Part shown: one piece after another, positions 28,030 to 37,496 of the stretch
Position numbering within the stretch: position 1 is the stretch's first letter
Layout of the letters: every line of letters starts with the position of its first letter
Source of the DNA: Curtobacterium sp. BH-2-1-1
GTDB lineage: Bacteria > Actinomycetota > Actinomycetes > Actinomycetales > Microbacteriaceae
DNA: 64,000 nucleotides
NCBI RefSeq assembly: GCF_001806325.1
Contig: NZ_CP017580.1
Span: 1,984,001-2,048,000, forward strand
Direction: 5' to 3'
Translations under genes and position numbers: made by a program
Notes under the pieces: model-generated
What the model was told of the DNA's origin: nothing
Databases searched by the model: none
What the model saw: only the letters and a program-made list of their open reading frames with translations

Positions 28030-28515
28030 ATGGCTCAGATCGCTGACTCCCTCGACCAGACCCCGGAGAGCTTCACCACGGAGAGCGCACCCGCCGCTTC
28101 CGAGGCCGCTCCCCGTCAGATCCTCAACGTCTCGGGCGGTGCCGTCGGGCGCCGCAAGGAGGCCATCGCACGCGTCCGTCTCGTCCCGGGCTCCGGCTCG
28201 TTCGTCGTGAACGGCCGCTCGCTCGAGGACTACTTCCCGAACAAGCTGCACCAGCAGCTCATCAACGACCCGTTCAAGGTGCTCGAGCTGCTCGGCGCCT
28301 ACGACGTCGTCGCTCGCATCACCGGTGGTGGCCCCTCGGGTCAGGCTGGTGCGCTCCGTCTCGCAATCGCCCGTTCGCTGAACGAGATCGACCGCGAGAA
28401 CAACCGCGCCACCCTCAAGAAGGCCGGCTTCCTCACCCGCGACGCCCGCGTCATCGAGCGCAAGAAGGCCGGTCTCAAGAAGGCCCGCAAGGCTTCGCAG
28501 TTCTCGAAGCGCTAG
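28030..28515 (+). CDS. rpsI: 30S ribosomal protein S9 with N-terminal extension
   Basis: Its C-terminal tail reaches the P-site tRNA. The core from about residue 38 ([20 protein letters not shown]) to the basic end [12 protein letters not shown] is the full S9 fold. The roughly 35 residues before it, Ala/Glu/Ser-rich, are the variable extension of actinobacteria, giving 161 residues against about 130 in E. coli. It follows rplM by 38 bases. Confidence 0.98.
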   Translation: MAQIADSLDQTPESFTTESAPAASEAAPRQILNVSGGAVGRRKEAIARVRLVPGSGSFVVNGRSLEDYFPNKLHQQLINDPFKVLELLGAYDVVARITGGGPSGQAGALRLAIARSLNEIDRENNRATLKKAGFLTRDARVIERKKAGLKKARKASQFSKR

Positions 28516-28537
28516 TCGTCACCGGCTGAAGATCGCA

Positions 28538-29911
28538 ATGCCGCGTCTGTTCGGTACCGACGGGGTTCGTGGTCTCGCCAACGGCGAGCTGACGGCCGCG
28601 CTCGCACTGGGTCTTGCCCAGGCGAGCGCGGCCGTCCTCACACACGGACACCACGCGGACGCCCGCCGGGCGTCCGGTCGACCGCGCCCTCGTGCGGTCC
28701 TCGCGCGCGACCCGCGCGTCTCCGGCGAGTTCCTCGGTGCCGCGGTCGCGGCCGGGCTCGCCTCCGCCGGCGTCGACGTACTCGACGCCGGGGTCATCCC
28801 CACCCCCGCTGCGGCGTTCCTCGTCGCGGACATCGACGCCGACTTCGGCGTGATGATCTCCGCGTCGCACAACCCCGCTCCCGACAACGGGATCAAGTTC
28901 TTCGCCACGGGCGGCCGGAAGCTCCCGGACGAGGTCGAGGACCGCATCGAAGCGGCCATGCACGACCACTCCGCACCGACCCCCACCGGTGGCGACGTCG
29001 GCCGGATCACCCGGTTCGCCGACGCCGAGGACCGCTACGTCGTCCACCTGCTCGGCACGCTGCCGCACCGGCTCGACGGCATCCACGTCGTGCTCGACTG
29101 CGCGAACGGCGCCGCCGCGGGTGTCTCGCCCGAGGTGTTCGTCAACGCCGGGGCCCGCGTGACCCTGATCGGTGCCGACCCGGACGGCATGAACATCAAC
29201 GACGGTGTCGGTTCCACCCACATCGACAACCTCGCCCGCGCGGTGCTCTCGCACGGTGCGGACGTCGGCATCGCCCACGACGGTGACGCGGACCGCTGTC
29301 TCGCGGTCGACGCCGCCGGCAACGCGATCGACGGCGACCAGATCATGGCGATCCTCGCGCTGTCGCTGCAGGAGCGCGGGCGCCTGGCGTCCGACACCCT
29401 CGTCGCGACGGTGATGTCGAACCTCGGGCTGAAGCGGGCCATGGCGGACGCGGGCATCACGATGCTCGAGACCGGTGTCGGCGACCGCTACGTCCTCGAG
29501 AAGATGACCGAGGGCGGGTACTCGCTCGGCGGCGAGCAGTCCGGCCACATCATCTTCAACGAGTTCGCGACCACCGGCGACGGCATCCTCACCGGGTTGC
29601 ACCTCGTCGCCGAGATGGCCCGGACGGGCAAGACGCTCGAGCAGCTCGCGTCGTGCATGACGGTGTTCCCGCAGGTGCTCGTGAACGTGCGCGGGGTGGA
29701 CCGGCACGGCCTGGCCGACCAGGGCGTGCAGGACGCCGTCGCCGCTGCGACCGCCGCACTCGGCGACGCGGGGCGCGTGCTGCTCCGGCCGTCCGGCACC
29801 GAGCCCGTCGTGCGGGTCATGGTCGAGGCGGCCTCCCAGGCCGATGCCGAGCGGATCGCCGAGGAGCTCGCGGCCGTGGTGCGCGAGCGCCTGGCGCTCG
29901 ACGCGGCGTAG
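28538..29911 (+). CDS. glmM: Phosphoglucosamine mutase
   Basis: Converts glucosamine-6-phosphate to glucosamine-1-phosphate for UDP-GlcNAc and peptidoglycan. The 457 residues open with [18 protein letters not shown]. The phosphoserine loop is [16 protein letters not shown], the magnesium site is DGDADRCL, and sugar-binding GGEQSGHII and [12 protein letters not shown] complete the four phosphohexomutase motifs. It is 22 bases after rpsI, the usual actinobacterial neighbour. Works with GlmS encoded at 31772. Confidence 0.97.
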   Translation: MPRLFGTDGVRGLANGELTAALALGLAQASAAVLTHGHHADARRASGRPRPRAVLARDPRVSGEFLGAAVAAGLASAGVDVLDAGVIPTPAAAFLVADIDADFGVMISASHNPAPDNGIKFFATGGRKLPDEVEDRIEAAMHDHSAPTPTGGDVGRITRFADAEDRYVVHLLGTLPHRLDGIHVVLDCANGAAAGVSPEVFVNAGARVTLIGADPDGMNINDGVGSTHIDNLARAVLSHGADVGIAHDGDADRCLAVDAAGNAIDGDQIMAILALSLQERGRLASDTLVATVMSNLGLKRAMADAGITMLETGVGDRYVLEKMTEGGYSLGGEQSGHIIFNEFATTGDGILTGLHLVAEMARTGKTLEQLASCMTVFPQVLVNVRGVDRHGLADQGVQDAVAAATAALGDAGRVLLRPSGTEPVVRVMVEAASQADAERIAEELAAVVRERLALDAA

Positions 29912-29947
29912 GCGCGCGGCGCGCGCTGGCGCGCGCTCGCCCAACCA

Positions 29948-29989
29948 AAGCCCGTCGGAACCTCGCAGATGCGTGGTTCCGACGGACTT
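29948..29989. terminator. Hairpin after glmM (GAACC-type palindrome)
   Basis: CCGTCGGAACC (29952-29962) pairs perfectly with GGTTCCGACGG (29975-29985) over a 12-base loop; flanking AAG/CTT extends it. The loop and inner stem resemble those of the hairpin at 40582, so the two may belong to one repeat family. Confidence 0.65.
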
Positions 29990-30062
29990 CGCTTGTGCGG
30001 CGGCAGCTCGAGCCGCCCCGCGGCGGCGGCGCGCGGCGCCGGCCGCACCGGCCGAGCCGCGT

Positions 30063-30125
30063 CGAACCACGGATGCGACATCGCACCAGCCCCCGCGCCC
30101 GGTTCCACGTCGGATTCGTGGTTCG
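30063..30125. repeat. Inverted repeat CGAACCACG ... CGTGGTTCG between glmM and coaA
   Basis: The arms 30063-30071 and 30117-30125 are exact complements, separated by GC-rich sequence. It lies between convergent glmM and coaA and could terminate coaA. The core GAACCACGGAT recurs at 40601-40611. The rest of the 29912-30168 gap is GC-rich low complexity. Confidence 0.5.
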
Positions 30126-30168
30126 GCGCAGCGCCCCGCGGCGCCCGCGCCGCCCCCACCCGCGCGCG

Positions 30169-31113
30169 TCAGATCTTGCGGAGCAACACCGACGACACCT
30201 TGTGGTCCGCCGCCTTCTTCAACACGAGGGTCGCCCGGGAGCGCGTCGGCAACACGTTCTCGATCAGGTTCGGCTCGTTGATCGCCCGCCACACCTCGGT
30301 CGCCGTCTGCACGGCATCCGACCGGGAGAGCGAGGCGAACCGGTGGAAGAACGAGTCGGGGCTCGCGAAGGCCTCTTCCTGCAGCGCGAGGAACCGGTCG
30401 ACGTACCAGGCCTCGATGTCCTTCGTCTTCGCGTCGACGTAGATCGTGAAGTCGAAGAGGTCGGACAACGCCAGCCGCCCGTGCACCGGCGGCGCGAGCA
30501 CGTTCAGGCCCTCGACGATGAGGATGTCCGGCTGTCGCACCACGATCTCGGCGTCCGGCACGATGTCGTACACGAGGTGCGAGTAGTACGGCGCACGGAC
30601 CTCGGTTGCCCCGCTCTTCACCTGGCTCACGAAGCGCAGCAGGGCCCGGCGGTCGTAGGACTCCGGGAAGCCCTTGCGGTCCATGATCCCGCGCCGCTCG
30701 AGCTCGGCGTTGGAGTAGAGGAACCCGTCGGTGGTCACGAGCTCCACGCGCGGGGTGTCCGGCCAGCGCTTCGTCAGCTCGCGCAGCAGTCGTGCGACGG
30801 TCGACTTGCCGACGGCGACCGACCCGGCGACACCGATCACGAACGGCGTCCGCCCGGCTCGGTCACCCAGGAAGGCCGACGTCGACGCGTGCAGGTTCCG
30901 TGCGCCCGCCGCGTAGAGCGTCAGCAGGCGGGACAGCGGCAGGTAGACCTCCTGCACCTCCTGCATGTCGAGGCGGTCACCGAGACCGCGCAGCTGCACG
31001 ATCTCCGTCTCGGTGAGGGACAGGTGCTCCTTCGGAGCGAGCTGCGCCCACTCGCCACGCGGGATCTCCACGAAGGGGGTCGGGTGCGCGACGGTGGTCT
31101 CCGGGATCGGCAT
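30169..31113 (-). CDS. coaA: Type I pantothenate kinase
   Basis: First committed step of coenzyme A synthesis, ATP-dependent phosphorylation of pantothenate. The 314-residue protein has Walker [18 protein letters not shown], then [36 protein letters not shown] and [10 protein letters not shown], which together define the bacterial CoaA family. ATG 31113 has a -10 hexamer seven bases away and no ribosome-binding site, so it is probably leaderless. Confidence 0.97.
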   Translation of the reverse strand: MPIPETTVAHPTPFVEIPRGEWAQLAPKEHLSLTETEIVQLRGLGDRLDMQEVQEVYLPLSRLLTLYAAGARNLHASTSAFLGDRAGRTPFVIGVAGSVAVGKSTVARLLRELTKRWPDTPRVELVTTDGFLYSNAELERRGIMDRKGFPESYDRRALLRFVSQVKSGATEVRAPYYSHLVYDIVPDAEIVVRQPDILIVEGLNVLAPPVHGRLALSDLFDFTIYVDAKTKDIEAWYVDRFLALQEEAFASPDSFFHRFASLSRSDAVQTATEVWRAINEPNLIENVLPTRSRATLVLKKAADHKVSSVLLRKI

Positions 31114-31120
31114 GGGAACG

Positions 31121-31126
31121 AGCGTA
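31121..31126 (-). promoter_or_regulatory. -10 hexamer TACGCT, leaderless start of coaA
   Basis: Reading the minus strand, TACGCT is followed by seven bases and the coaA ATG at 31113. It begins seven bases after the terminator hairpin at 31133. Confidence 0.5.
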
Positions 31127-31132
31127 CAGACG

Positions 31133-31180
31133 GGAGGCGCGGATCACGTGAGCCGACCGGCTCGCGTGATCCGCGCCTCC
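31133..31180. terminator. 22-bp hairpin with dispersed repeat copy 5
   Basis: Arms 31133-31154 and 31159-31180 pair with a single G-T mismatch around loop GACC. The left arm begins GGAGGCGCGG. It ends the glutathione peroxidase transcript just before the coaA promoter. Confidence 0.8.
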
Positions 31181-31215
31181 AGTCCGACGTCCGCGCCCCG
31201 GCCCGGCGTGCCCGA

Positions 31216-31701
31216 TCAGGCGGGCAGCGCCGCCTCGATCGCGGCGATCACCTGCGGTGCATCCGGCTTCGTCGTCGGGCGGAACCGCGTGACCGTGCCG
31301 TCCGGGGCGACCAGGAACTTCTCGAAGTTCCACGTGACCCGTCCGGCCTTGCCGTCGGCGTCCGGGGTCTCCTTGAGCGCCTGGTAGAGCGGGTGGGCGC
31401 TCTTGCCGTTCACCTTGACCTTCTCGGACATCGGGAAGGTGACGCCCCACGTGGTGGAGCAGTACTCGTCGATCGCCTCGGACGAGCCGAGCTCCTGCAG
31501 GAATTGGTTGCTCGGGAAGCCCAGGACCGTGAAGCCGCGGGGCCCGTACTCCTTCTGGAGCGCCTCGAGCTGCTCGTACTGCGGAGCGAGGCCACAGCGC
31601 GACGCGACGTTCACGACGAGCACCGCCTTGTCCGCGAACGCCCCGAACGTGGTGTCCTCACCGTGCAGCGTCGTGATCGCGATGTCGTCGAAGCGTCCCA
31701 T
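31216..31701 (-). CDS. Glutathione peroxidase-family thiol peroxidase
   Basis: Reduces peroxides; in bacteria without glutathione, thioredoxin is the usual electron donor. The 161 residues have the peroxidatic cysteine Cys36 in NVASRCGLAPQYEQL (cysteine, not selenocysteine), the GFPSNQF motif with the glutamine, and WNFEKFLV with Trp-Asn of the catalytic tetrad. ATG 31701 is preferred because TAACGT ends seven bases before it; an upstream in-frame start would add 24 residues. Divergent from glmS. Confidence 0.92.
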   Translation of the reverse strand: MGRFDDIAITTLHGEDTTFGAFADKAVLVVNVASRCGLAPQYEQLEALQKEYGPRGFTVLGFPSNQFLQELGSSEAIDEYCSTTWGVTFPMSEKVKVNGKSAHPLYQALKETPDADGKAGRVTWNFEKFLVAPDGTVTRFRPTTKPDAPQVIAAIEAALPA

Positions 31702-31708
31702 GTCCCAA

Positions 31709-31714
31709 ACGTTA
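31709..31714 (-). promoter_or_regulatory. -10 hexamer TAACGT, leaderless start of peroxidase gene
   Basis: Minus-strand TAACGT is followed by seven bases and the ATG at 31701. Only about 45 bases separate it from the divergent glmS -10. Confidence 0.5.
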
Positions 31715-31758
31715 TCCCCAGCCCTGCTGGTTCGCAGGGTCGTCGTCCAGCCAGACCG

Positions 31759-31764
31759 TAGGAT
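31759..31764 (+). promoter_or_regulatory. -10 hexamer TAGGAT, leaderless start of glmS
   Basis: TAGGAT ends seven bases before the ATG at 31772. No ribosome-binding site lies between. Confidence 0.55.
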
Positions 31765-31771
31765 CGTCCCC

Positions 31772-33619
31772 ATGTGTGGAATCGTCGGCTACGTCGGCAG
31801 CAACAGCAGCCAGGACGTCCTCCTCGGTGGTCTCCGTCGGCTCGAGTACCGCGGCTACGACTCGGCGGGCATCGCCGTCGTGGACGGGTCGCACGAGCTC
31901 GCATCGGCGAAGAAGGCGGGCAAGCTCCAGGCCCTCGTGGACGAGCTGGAATCGCACCCCATCGCCGACGGCGGGACGGGCATCGGCCACACCCGCTGGG
32001 CGACCCACGGTGGCCCGACCGACGGCAACGCGCACCCGCACCTGGCCGACGGCGGCAAGCTCGCCCTCATCCACAACGGCATCATCGAGAACTTCTCCGA
32101 GCTCCGCGCCGGGCTCGAGGCCGAGGGCGTCGCGTTCCTCAGCGAAACCGACTCCGAGGTCGCGGCACACCTCGTCGCCCGGTCGTTCCGCGCGACGGGT
32201 GACCTGACCGCCGCCATGCAGCAGGCCGTGCAGCGGCTCGAAGGGGCGTTCACGCTCCTCGTCGTGCACGCCGACCAGCCCGGTGTCGTCGTCGGCGCCC
32301 GTCGCAACTCCCCCCTCGTGGTCGGCCTCGGCGACGGCGAGAACTTCATGGGCTCGGACGTGGCCGCGTTCGTCGCCTACACGCAGCGCGCCCTCGCCAT
32401 CGGGCAGGACGAGATCGCCACGATCCGCCCCGACGGCGTCGACGTCATCCACTTCGACGGCACCCCGGCATCACCGAGCGAGTTCGAGGTGAACTGGGAC
32501 GCCTCGGCGGCCGACAAGGGCGGCTGGACCTCGTTCATGGCGAAGGAGATCAGCGAGGAGCCCGAGGCCGTCGCCAAGACGATCCTCGGCCGCGTGCACG
32601 ACGGCGCCGTGACGCTGACGGACCTCGACCCGATCGCCGACCGCCTCGCGCAGGTCGACCGGGTCATCGTAATCGCCTGCGGCACCGCGGCCTACGCCGG
32701 CATCCTCGGCAAGTACGCGATCGAGCAGTGGGCCCGCGTCCCGGTCGAGGTCGAGCTCGCGCACGAGTTCCGCTACCGCGACCCGGTGCTGAACGACCGC
32801 ACGCTGGTCGTCTCGATCAGCCAGTCCGGCGAGACCATGGACACGCTCATGGCCGTGAAGTACGCCCGCGAGCAGGGCGCCCAGGTCCTGTCGATCTGCA
32901 ACACCCAGGGCGCCACGATCCCCCGCGAGTCCGACGCCGTGATCTACACGCACGCCGGGCCCGAGGTCGCCGTCGCGTCGACCAAGGCGTTCATCGCGCA
33001 GGGCGTCGCGCTCTACCTGCTCGGGCTGCACCTCGCCACGCTGCGGGGCACGCTCACGGCCGAGCAGATCGCCGAGCAGGTCGCCGAGCTCGAGGGCCTC
33101 GCACCGAAGCTGCAGCAGACCATCGACGACGCGTCCGGCATCAAGGACCTCGCCCGCTGGATGGCCGACACCCGGAGCGTCCTCTTCCTCGGCCGCCACG
33201 TCGGCTACCCGATCGCGCTCGAGGGTGCCCTCAAGCTCAAGGAACTCGCGTACATCCACGCCGAGGGCTTCGCCGCCGGTGAGCTCAAGCACGGCCCGAT
33301 CGCCCTGATCGAGCCGGGGCAGATCGTCTTCGTGATCGTCCCGTCGCCGCGCGACCCACGGTCGCTGCACCCCAAGGTCGTCTCGAACATCCAGGAGATC
33401 CGCGCCCGCGGCGCCCGGGTGATCGCGATCGCGGAAGAGGGCGACGCCGCCGTGCTGCCCTTCGCCGACGAGGTGCTGCGCATCCCGCTCGCGACGCCGC
33501 TGTTCGAGCCGCTGCTCGCGGTCGCACCGCTGCACATGTTCGGTATGGAGCTCGCCGCGGCCAAGGGCCTCGACGTCGACCAGCCGCGCAACCTCGCGAA
33601 GTCGGTCACCGTCGAGTAG
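31772..33619 (+). CDS. glmS: Glutamine--fructose-6-phosphate aminotransferase (isomerising)
   Basis: Makes glucosamine-6-phosphate from fructose-6-phosphate and glutamine, feeding GlmM and peptidoglycan synthesis. The 615 residues begin MCGIVGYVG, where Cys2 becomes the N-terminal nucleophile. The glutaminase domain has HTRWATHGGPTDGNAHPH, and the two SIS domains carry ACGTAAYAG, SQSGETMDTL and LGRHVGYPIALEGALKLKE. It ends KSVTVE. No glmS ribozyme is expected or seen. acpS follows seven bases later. Confidence 0.98.
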   Translation: MCGIVGYVGSNSSQDVLLGGLRRLEYRGYDSAGIAVVDGSHELASAKKAGKLQALVDELESHPIADGGTGIGHTRWATHGGPTDGNAHPHLADGGKLALIHNGIIENFSELRAGLEAEGVAFLSETDSEVAAHLVARSFRATGDLTAAMQQAVQRLEGAFTLLVVHADQPGVVVGARRNSPLVVGLGDGENFMGSDVAAFVAYTQRALAIGQDEIATIRPDGVDVIHFDGTPASPSEFEVNWDASAADKGGWTSFMAKEISEEPEAVAKTILGRVHDGAVTLTDLDPIADRLAQVDRVIVIACGTAAYAGILGKYAIEQWARVPVEVELAHEFRYRDPVLNDRTLVVSISQSGETMDTLMAVKYAREQGAQVLSICNTQGATIPRESDAVIYTHAGPEVAVASTKAFIAQGVALYLLGLHLATLRGTLTAEQIAEQVAELEGLAPKLQQTIDDASGIKDLARWMADTRSVLFLGRHVGYPIALEGALKLKELAYIHAEGFAAGELKHGPIALIEPGQIVFVIVPSPRDPRSLHPKVVSNIQEIRARGARVIAIAEEGDAAVLPFADEVLRIPLATPLFEPLLAVAPLHMFGMELAAAKGLDVDQPRNLAKSVTVE

Positions 33620-33626
33620 TCGCACG

Positions 33627-34007
33627 ATGATCATCGGCATCGGTGTCGACGTGGTCGACCTGGAACGGTTCGAGCGGGTGCTCGACCGGACGCCCGCGAT
33701 GCGCACGCGCCTCTTCACCTCGTCGGAGCTCGTCCGCGACGGGGAACCCCGGCCGATCGCGTCGCTGGCCGCGCGGTTCGCGGCGAAGGAAGCGCTGATC
33801 AAGGCGTTCGGGTCGAGCGCCGGGCTGAGCTGGCAGGACCTCGAGGTCGTCTCCGACGACCAGCGGAACCCGTCGCTGACGCTGCGCCAGGGGGCGCGCC
33901 AGGTGGCGGACGGGCGCGGGGTGACGAGCGTGCACCTCTCGCTCTCGCACGACGGAGGGATCGCGACGGCGTTCGTGGTCCTCGAAGGAACAGGGGAATC
34001 TGCGTGA
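33627..34007 (+). CDS. acpS: Holo-[acyl-carrier-protein] synthase
   Basis: Transfers 4'-phosphopantetheine from CoA to acyl carrier protein. The 126 residues contain the magnesium-binding IIGIGVDVVDLERFE at the start and RFAAKEALIKAFG in the middle, the two family signatures; VHLSLSHDGGIATAFVV closes it. It follows glmS closely and overlaps the first racemase gene by four bases. Confidence 0.96.
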   Translation: MIIGIGVDVVDLERFERVLDRTPAMRTRLFTSSELVRDGEPRPIASLAARFAAKEALIKAFGSSAGLSWQDLEVVSDDQRNPSLTLRQGARQVADGRGVTSVHLSLSHDGGIATAFVVLEGTGESA

Positions 34008-35107
34008 GCGCGTTCACCGGCATCACGGTCGATCGGGAGGCGCTGATCGCCAACTACGCGACCGTCGCCGAACAGGTGGCTCCGTCCGGCGTCATCGCGG
34101 TCGTCAAGGCCAACGGCTACGGCCACGGCGCAGCGGAGTCCGCGCAGGCCTTCGTGGACGCCGGCGCGGAGTGGCTCGGCGTCGCGGACATCGACGAGGG
34201 GATCGCCCTCCGTCACGCCGGCATCGACGAGGGCGTCCGGATCCTGGCGTGGCTGCACGCCCCCGACGAGGACTTCCGACGCGCCGCGCAGTACGGCATC
34301 ACCCCGGCGGTCTCGAGCGTCGACCAGCTCTCCGCCGCCGCCGACTCCGAGGTCCCCGCGGTGCACATCTGCGTCGACACCGGCCTGAGCCGCAACGGCG
34401 CGGTCGAGTCCGAGTGGTCCGAGCTCTTCGCCACCGCCGGTCGCCTGGCCCGCAGCGGCAACCGCACCCGCATCGAAGGCCTCATGTCGCACCTGGCGAA
34501 CGCCTCCCGTGCCGACGACCTCGACCAGGACGCTGCCCTCAAGCGGGCGCTCGACGGTCTCGCTGCGAACGGCATCGTTCCCGACATGGTGCACCTCGCC
34601 GCCAGCGCCGCGAGCCTCGCCGTCGCGGAGACCCGGCACGACGTCGCCCGGGTCGGCCTCGCGCTGTACGGCCTCAGCCCGTTCCCCGACCGCACCTCGG
34701 CCGACCTCGGGCTCCGCCCCGCGATGCGCGTGACCGCCGCGGTCCTCCGGACGGTCCCGGTCCGCGCGGGCGAGGGCGTCAGCTACGGCTACACCTGGCG
34801 TGCGACGACGGACACCCGGCTCGCCGTGATCGGGCTCGGGTACGCGGATGGCTTCGACCGCGACTTCGGCAACCGCGTCTCGGTACGGATCGGCGACCGC
34901 ACCTTCCCGGTCGTCGGTCGCGTGGCGATGAACGCCATGCACGTCGACATCGGCGACGCCGACGTCCGGATCGGCGACGAGGCCGTGCTCTGGGGCGACC
35001 CGGCGAACGGCGACCCCGCGGTCGAGGACTGGGCCGCCGCAGTCGGCACGATCAACTACGAGGTGGTCGCCCGGGTCGGCCGCAGCGTCGAACGGAGGAC
35101 CTCGTGA
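34004..35107 (+). CDS. Alanine-racemase-family PLP enzyme, first copy
   Basis: A 367-residue fold-type III PLP enzyme. The PLP lysine is Lys35 in VVKANGYGHG, and the catalytic tyrosine lies in GVSYGYTWRA. Two places differ from classical Alr. The carbamylated-lysine position in HLKxDTG is Cys here (HICVDTGLSRNG), and the substrate-pocket Met-Asp-Gln reads AMNA (GRVAMNAMHVDI). The active-site arginine is kept. It could be a racemase for another amino acid such as ornithine, or an alanine racemase with altered residues. GTG start overlapping acpS (GTGA). Confidence 0.85.
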   Translation: MSAFTGITVDREALIANYATVAEQVAPSGVIAVVKANGYGHGAAESAQAFVDAGAEWLGVADIDEGIALRHAGIDEGVRILAWLHAPDEDFRRAAQYGITPAVSSVDQLSAAADSEVPAVHICVDTGLSRNGAVESEWSELFATAGRLARSGNRTRIEGLMSHLANASRADDLDQDAALKRALDGLAANGIVPDMVHLAASAASLAVAETRHDVARVGLALYGLSPFPDRTSADLGLRPAMRVTAAVLRTVPVRAGEGVSYGYTWRATTDTRLAVIGLGYADGFDRDFGNRVSVRIGDRTFPVVGRVAMNAMHVDIGDADVRIGDEAVLWGDPANGDPAVEDWAAAVGTINYEVVARVGRSVERRTS

Positions 35108-36264
35108 ACGCGCCGCTGCGCCGAGCCCAGATCGACCTCGACGCCTACCGCGCCAACCTCGACCTGGTCCGCGAGTGGATGGACCCGGTCGAGCTGATGG
35201 CGATCATGAAGGCCGACGCCTACGGGCACGGCCTCGAGCCGATCGCCCTCGCCGCGGTGGACGCGGGCATCCGGTGGATCGGCGTGCTCACGGTCCCCGC
35301 GGCCCTGCGTCTGCGGTCGATCGGCGTCGGCGAGGACGTCCACCTCTTCACGTGGCAGCACGACCCCGCGCTGGACTTCCGCGACGCGATCGACTCCGCC
35401 GTCGACCTCGGCGTCTCGAACGTGCCGGAGCTGCAGCGGGTGATCGACGCCGTCGACCAGCGTCCCGCCCGGGTGCACCTCGGCTTCGACTCCGGCCTGC
35501 ACCGCGACGGTTCGACGCCGGACCACTGGCCCGCCCTCGTGACCCTCGCCCGTGACGCCCAGCGTGACGGACGCATCGAGGTCGTGGCCGCCTACACGCA
35601 CCTCGCCGAGTCCTCCGACGACGAGGACGCCTCCGCCGTGGCGCTCTTCGACGACGCGGTCGAGCAGGCCGACGACCTCGGGCTCGACATCCCGACGGAG
35701 CACGTCGCCGCCTCGCTCGCCGGGCTCGAGCGCAAGGAGTTCCGCAAGGACATGGTCCGGATGGGCGCGAACCTGTTCGGCATCCCCGGTGCCGACGGCG
35801 TCTCGGCGGCCGACCTCGGCCTCGAGCCCGTGATGACCCTGACCGCGTCGGTCGCGAAGACGAAGCGCGTGCCCGTCGACACCGGTGTCTCGTACGACTA
35901 CACGTACCGCACCACCGCCGAGACCACCCTCGCGCTCGTCCCGGTCGGCTACGCGGACGGCGTCCCGCGGCTCGCACAGGGCCGCATCGAGGTCGCGATC
36001 GGCGGCACGCGCTACCCGATCGCCGGTCGCGTCGCGATGGACCAGTTCCTCGTGGACGTCGGCGACGACGACGTCCGGGTCGGTGACACCGTCGTGCTGT
36101 TCGGCACGGGTGAGCACGACGAGATGACGGTCCTCGAGTGGGGCGACGCGCTCGGCACCATCGGTGAGGAGATCGTCTGCCGGATCGGCACCCGGGTGCC
36201 CCGCGTCTACGAAGGGCACCGGGTCGAGGGCCACGTCGCCGAGTACCTCCGGGGCGAACGGTGA
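35104..36264 (+). CDS. alr: Alanine racemase, second copy
   Basis: Interconverts L- and D-alanine for peptidoglycan. The 386 residues show PLP lysine Lys36 in IMKADAYGHG, catalytic tyrosine in GVSYDYTYRT, GYADGVPRLAQG and the canonical GRVAMDQFLVDV. The carbamylated-lysine position is Gly (HLGFDSGLHRDG). Its place directly before tsaE is the usual actinobacterial position of alr, so I give the symbol to this copy. GTG 35104 overlaps the first copy's stop; the two clearly derive from one family but are well diverged. Confidence 0.88.
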   Translation: MNAPLRRAQIDLDAYRANLDLVREWMDPVELMAIMKADAYGHGLEPIALAAVDAGIRWIGVLTVPAALRLRSIGVGEDVHLFTWQHDPALDFRDAIDSAVDLGVSNVPELQRVIDAVDQRPARVHLGFDSGLHRDGSTPDHWPALVTLARDAQRDGRIEVVAAYTHLAESSDDEDASAVALFDDAVEQADDLGLDIPTEHVAASLAGLERKEFRKDMVRMGANLFGIPGADGVSAADLGLEPVMTLTASVAKTKRVPVDTGVSYDYTYRTTAETTLALVPVGYADGVPRLAQGRIEVAIGGTRYPIAGRVAMDQFLVDVGDDDVRVGDTVVLFGTGEHDEMTVLEWGDALGTIGEEIVCRIGTRVPRVYEGHRVEGHVAEYLRGER

Positions 36265-36785
36265 CCGACTCCCACGTGCTGCTCGACACCACCGCCCGGA
36301 CCACCGAGGAGATGGGTGCACTCGGTGCTCGGCTCGCGGCCGTCCTCCGTGCCGGTGACCTCGTCGTCCTGACCGGTCCGCTCGGCGCCGGCAAGACCAC
36401 CCTGACCCGAGGGCTCGGCGCAGCGCTCGGCGCCCGCGGGCAGGTCTCGAGCCCGACGTTCGTCCTCGCCCGGACACACCCGACCTCGGTCGGGCCGGAC
36501 CTGGTGCACGTGGACGCCTACCGGCTGTCCGACCCGGTGGAGCTCGACGACCTCGACCTCGACTGGGACGCCTCGATCGTCGTCGTCGAGTGGGGGCGTG
36601 GGTTCGTCGACGGCATCTCGGACAGCGTCCTCGACGTCGAGATCGTCCGCGCGACCGGTGCCGACGACGCGGTTGCCGGTGACGACAGCACCCCGGACGA
36701 CCTCGACCCGGACGACGTCCCCGACGAGCCGCGCCGTGTGGTCGTCACCGCCTCCGGCCCACGCTGGGCGGACGCCGTCCTCTGA
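36261..36785 (+). CDS. tsaE: tRNA threonylcarbamoyladenosine biosynthesis ATPase TsaE
   Basis: ATPase that drives the TsaB-TsaD complex making t6A37 in ANN-decoding tRNAs. The 174 residues have Walker A GPLGAGKTTLTRGLG, SSPTFVLA and HVDAYRL, with WGRGFVD as the usual W-containing motif. An Asp-rich stretch of about 25 residues (ADDAVAGDDSTPDDLDPDD) is inserted before the last strand and is longer than common. GTG start overlapping alr by four bases. Confidence 0.95.
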   Translation: MTDSHVLLDTTARTTEEMGALGARLAAVLRAGDLVVLTGPLGAGKTTLTRGLGAALGARGQVSSPTFVLARTHPTSVGPDLVHVDAYRLSDPVELDDLDLDWDASIVVVEWGRGFVDGISDSVLDVEIVRATGADDAVAGDDSTPDDLDPDDVPDEPRRVVVTASGPRWADAVL

Positions 36786-36829
36786 CCCTGCGGTCTGCCG
36801 CCGTCCAGCCGCCCTCGCGAAGATGCAGT

Positions 36830-37429
36830 GTGCCGACGCTCATCGTGACCGCCCACCCCGACCCCGACTCGTTGACCCACCACGTCGCGCAACGACTGCG
36901 GGGCGCGTTGCCCGAGGGGACGGCGGAGATCGCCGACCTCGCCGCCGAGGGCTTCGACCCGCGCTTCACCCTCGCCGACCGCCACACCTACCGGACCGGC
37001 GAGGACGCCCCGACGGACGTCGTCACCGAACAGCGGCGCATCGACCGGGCCACCGACCTCGTCCTGGTGTTCCCGGTCTGGTGGTGGTCGCTGCCGGCGC
37101 TGCTGAAGGGGTGGATCGACCGTGTCTTCGTGAACGGGTGGGCGTTCGACGTCGGCGGCGACGCGGGCATGCGCCGGAACCTCGGTCGGCTCACCGTCCA
37201 CCTCGTGCCCGTCGCCGGGGACGATGCCGGTGTCTACGACCGGCACGGGTACCGCGAGGCGCTGCGGACCCAGATCGAGCACGGCGTCATCGACTTCTGC
37301 GGAGCGCGCCGCGGTGCCACCGTCTTCGTGCACGAGTCCGAGCACGAGGACCCGGCGGTCCGCGAACGAGGAGTCGCCGCTGCCGTCGAGGATGTCCGGC
37401 GCGCGGTCGTCCGGGACGACGAGCACTGA
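36830..37429 (+). CDS. NAD(P)H-dependent quinone oxidoreductase, flavodoxin-like fold
   Basis: A 199-residue flavoprotein of the NQO1/KefF/MdaB type. LIVTAHPDPDSLTHHVAQRL is the FMN/FAD phosphate-binding start, LVFPVWWWSLPALLKGWIDRVF is the family signature and GWAFD follows. Such enzymes reduce quinones or detoxify electrophiles. GTG start. It sits between tsaE and tsaB, which are usually adjacent, so it is an insertion into the t6A cluster. Confidence 0.85.
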   Translation: MPTLIVTAHPDPDSLTHHVAQRLRGALPEGTAEIADLAAEGFDPRFTLADRHTYRTGEDAPTDVVTEQRRIDRATDLVLVFPVWWWSLPALLKGWIDRVFVNGWAFDVGGDAGMRRNLGRLTVHLVPVAGDDAGVYDRHGYREALRTQIEHGVIDFCGARRGATVFVHESEHEDPAVRERGVAAAVEDVRRAVVRDDEH

Positions 37430-37484
37430 CCGGGACCGCCACCAGAGCGGCGCTCGATCGGCATCGAGCAACCGCGCCGCCGCT

Positions 37485-37490
37485 TACGAT
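37485..37490 (+). promoter_or_regulatory. -10 hexamer TACGAT, leaderless start of tsaB
   Basis: TACGAT ends six bases before the GTG at 37497. It gives tsaB-rimI-tsaD its own transcript downstream of the inserted oxidoreductase. Confidence 0.5.
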
Positions 37491-37496
37491 GGGACC

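Noticed and set aside
31500..31580. Selenocysteine in the glutathione peroxidase
   Set aside because: The active-site codon is TGC (cysteine), with no in-frame TGA.
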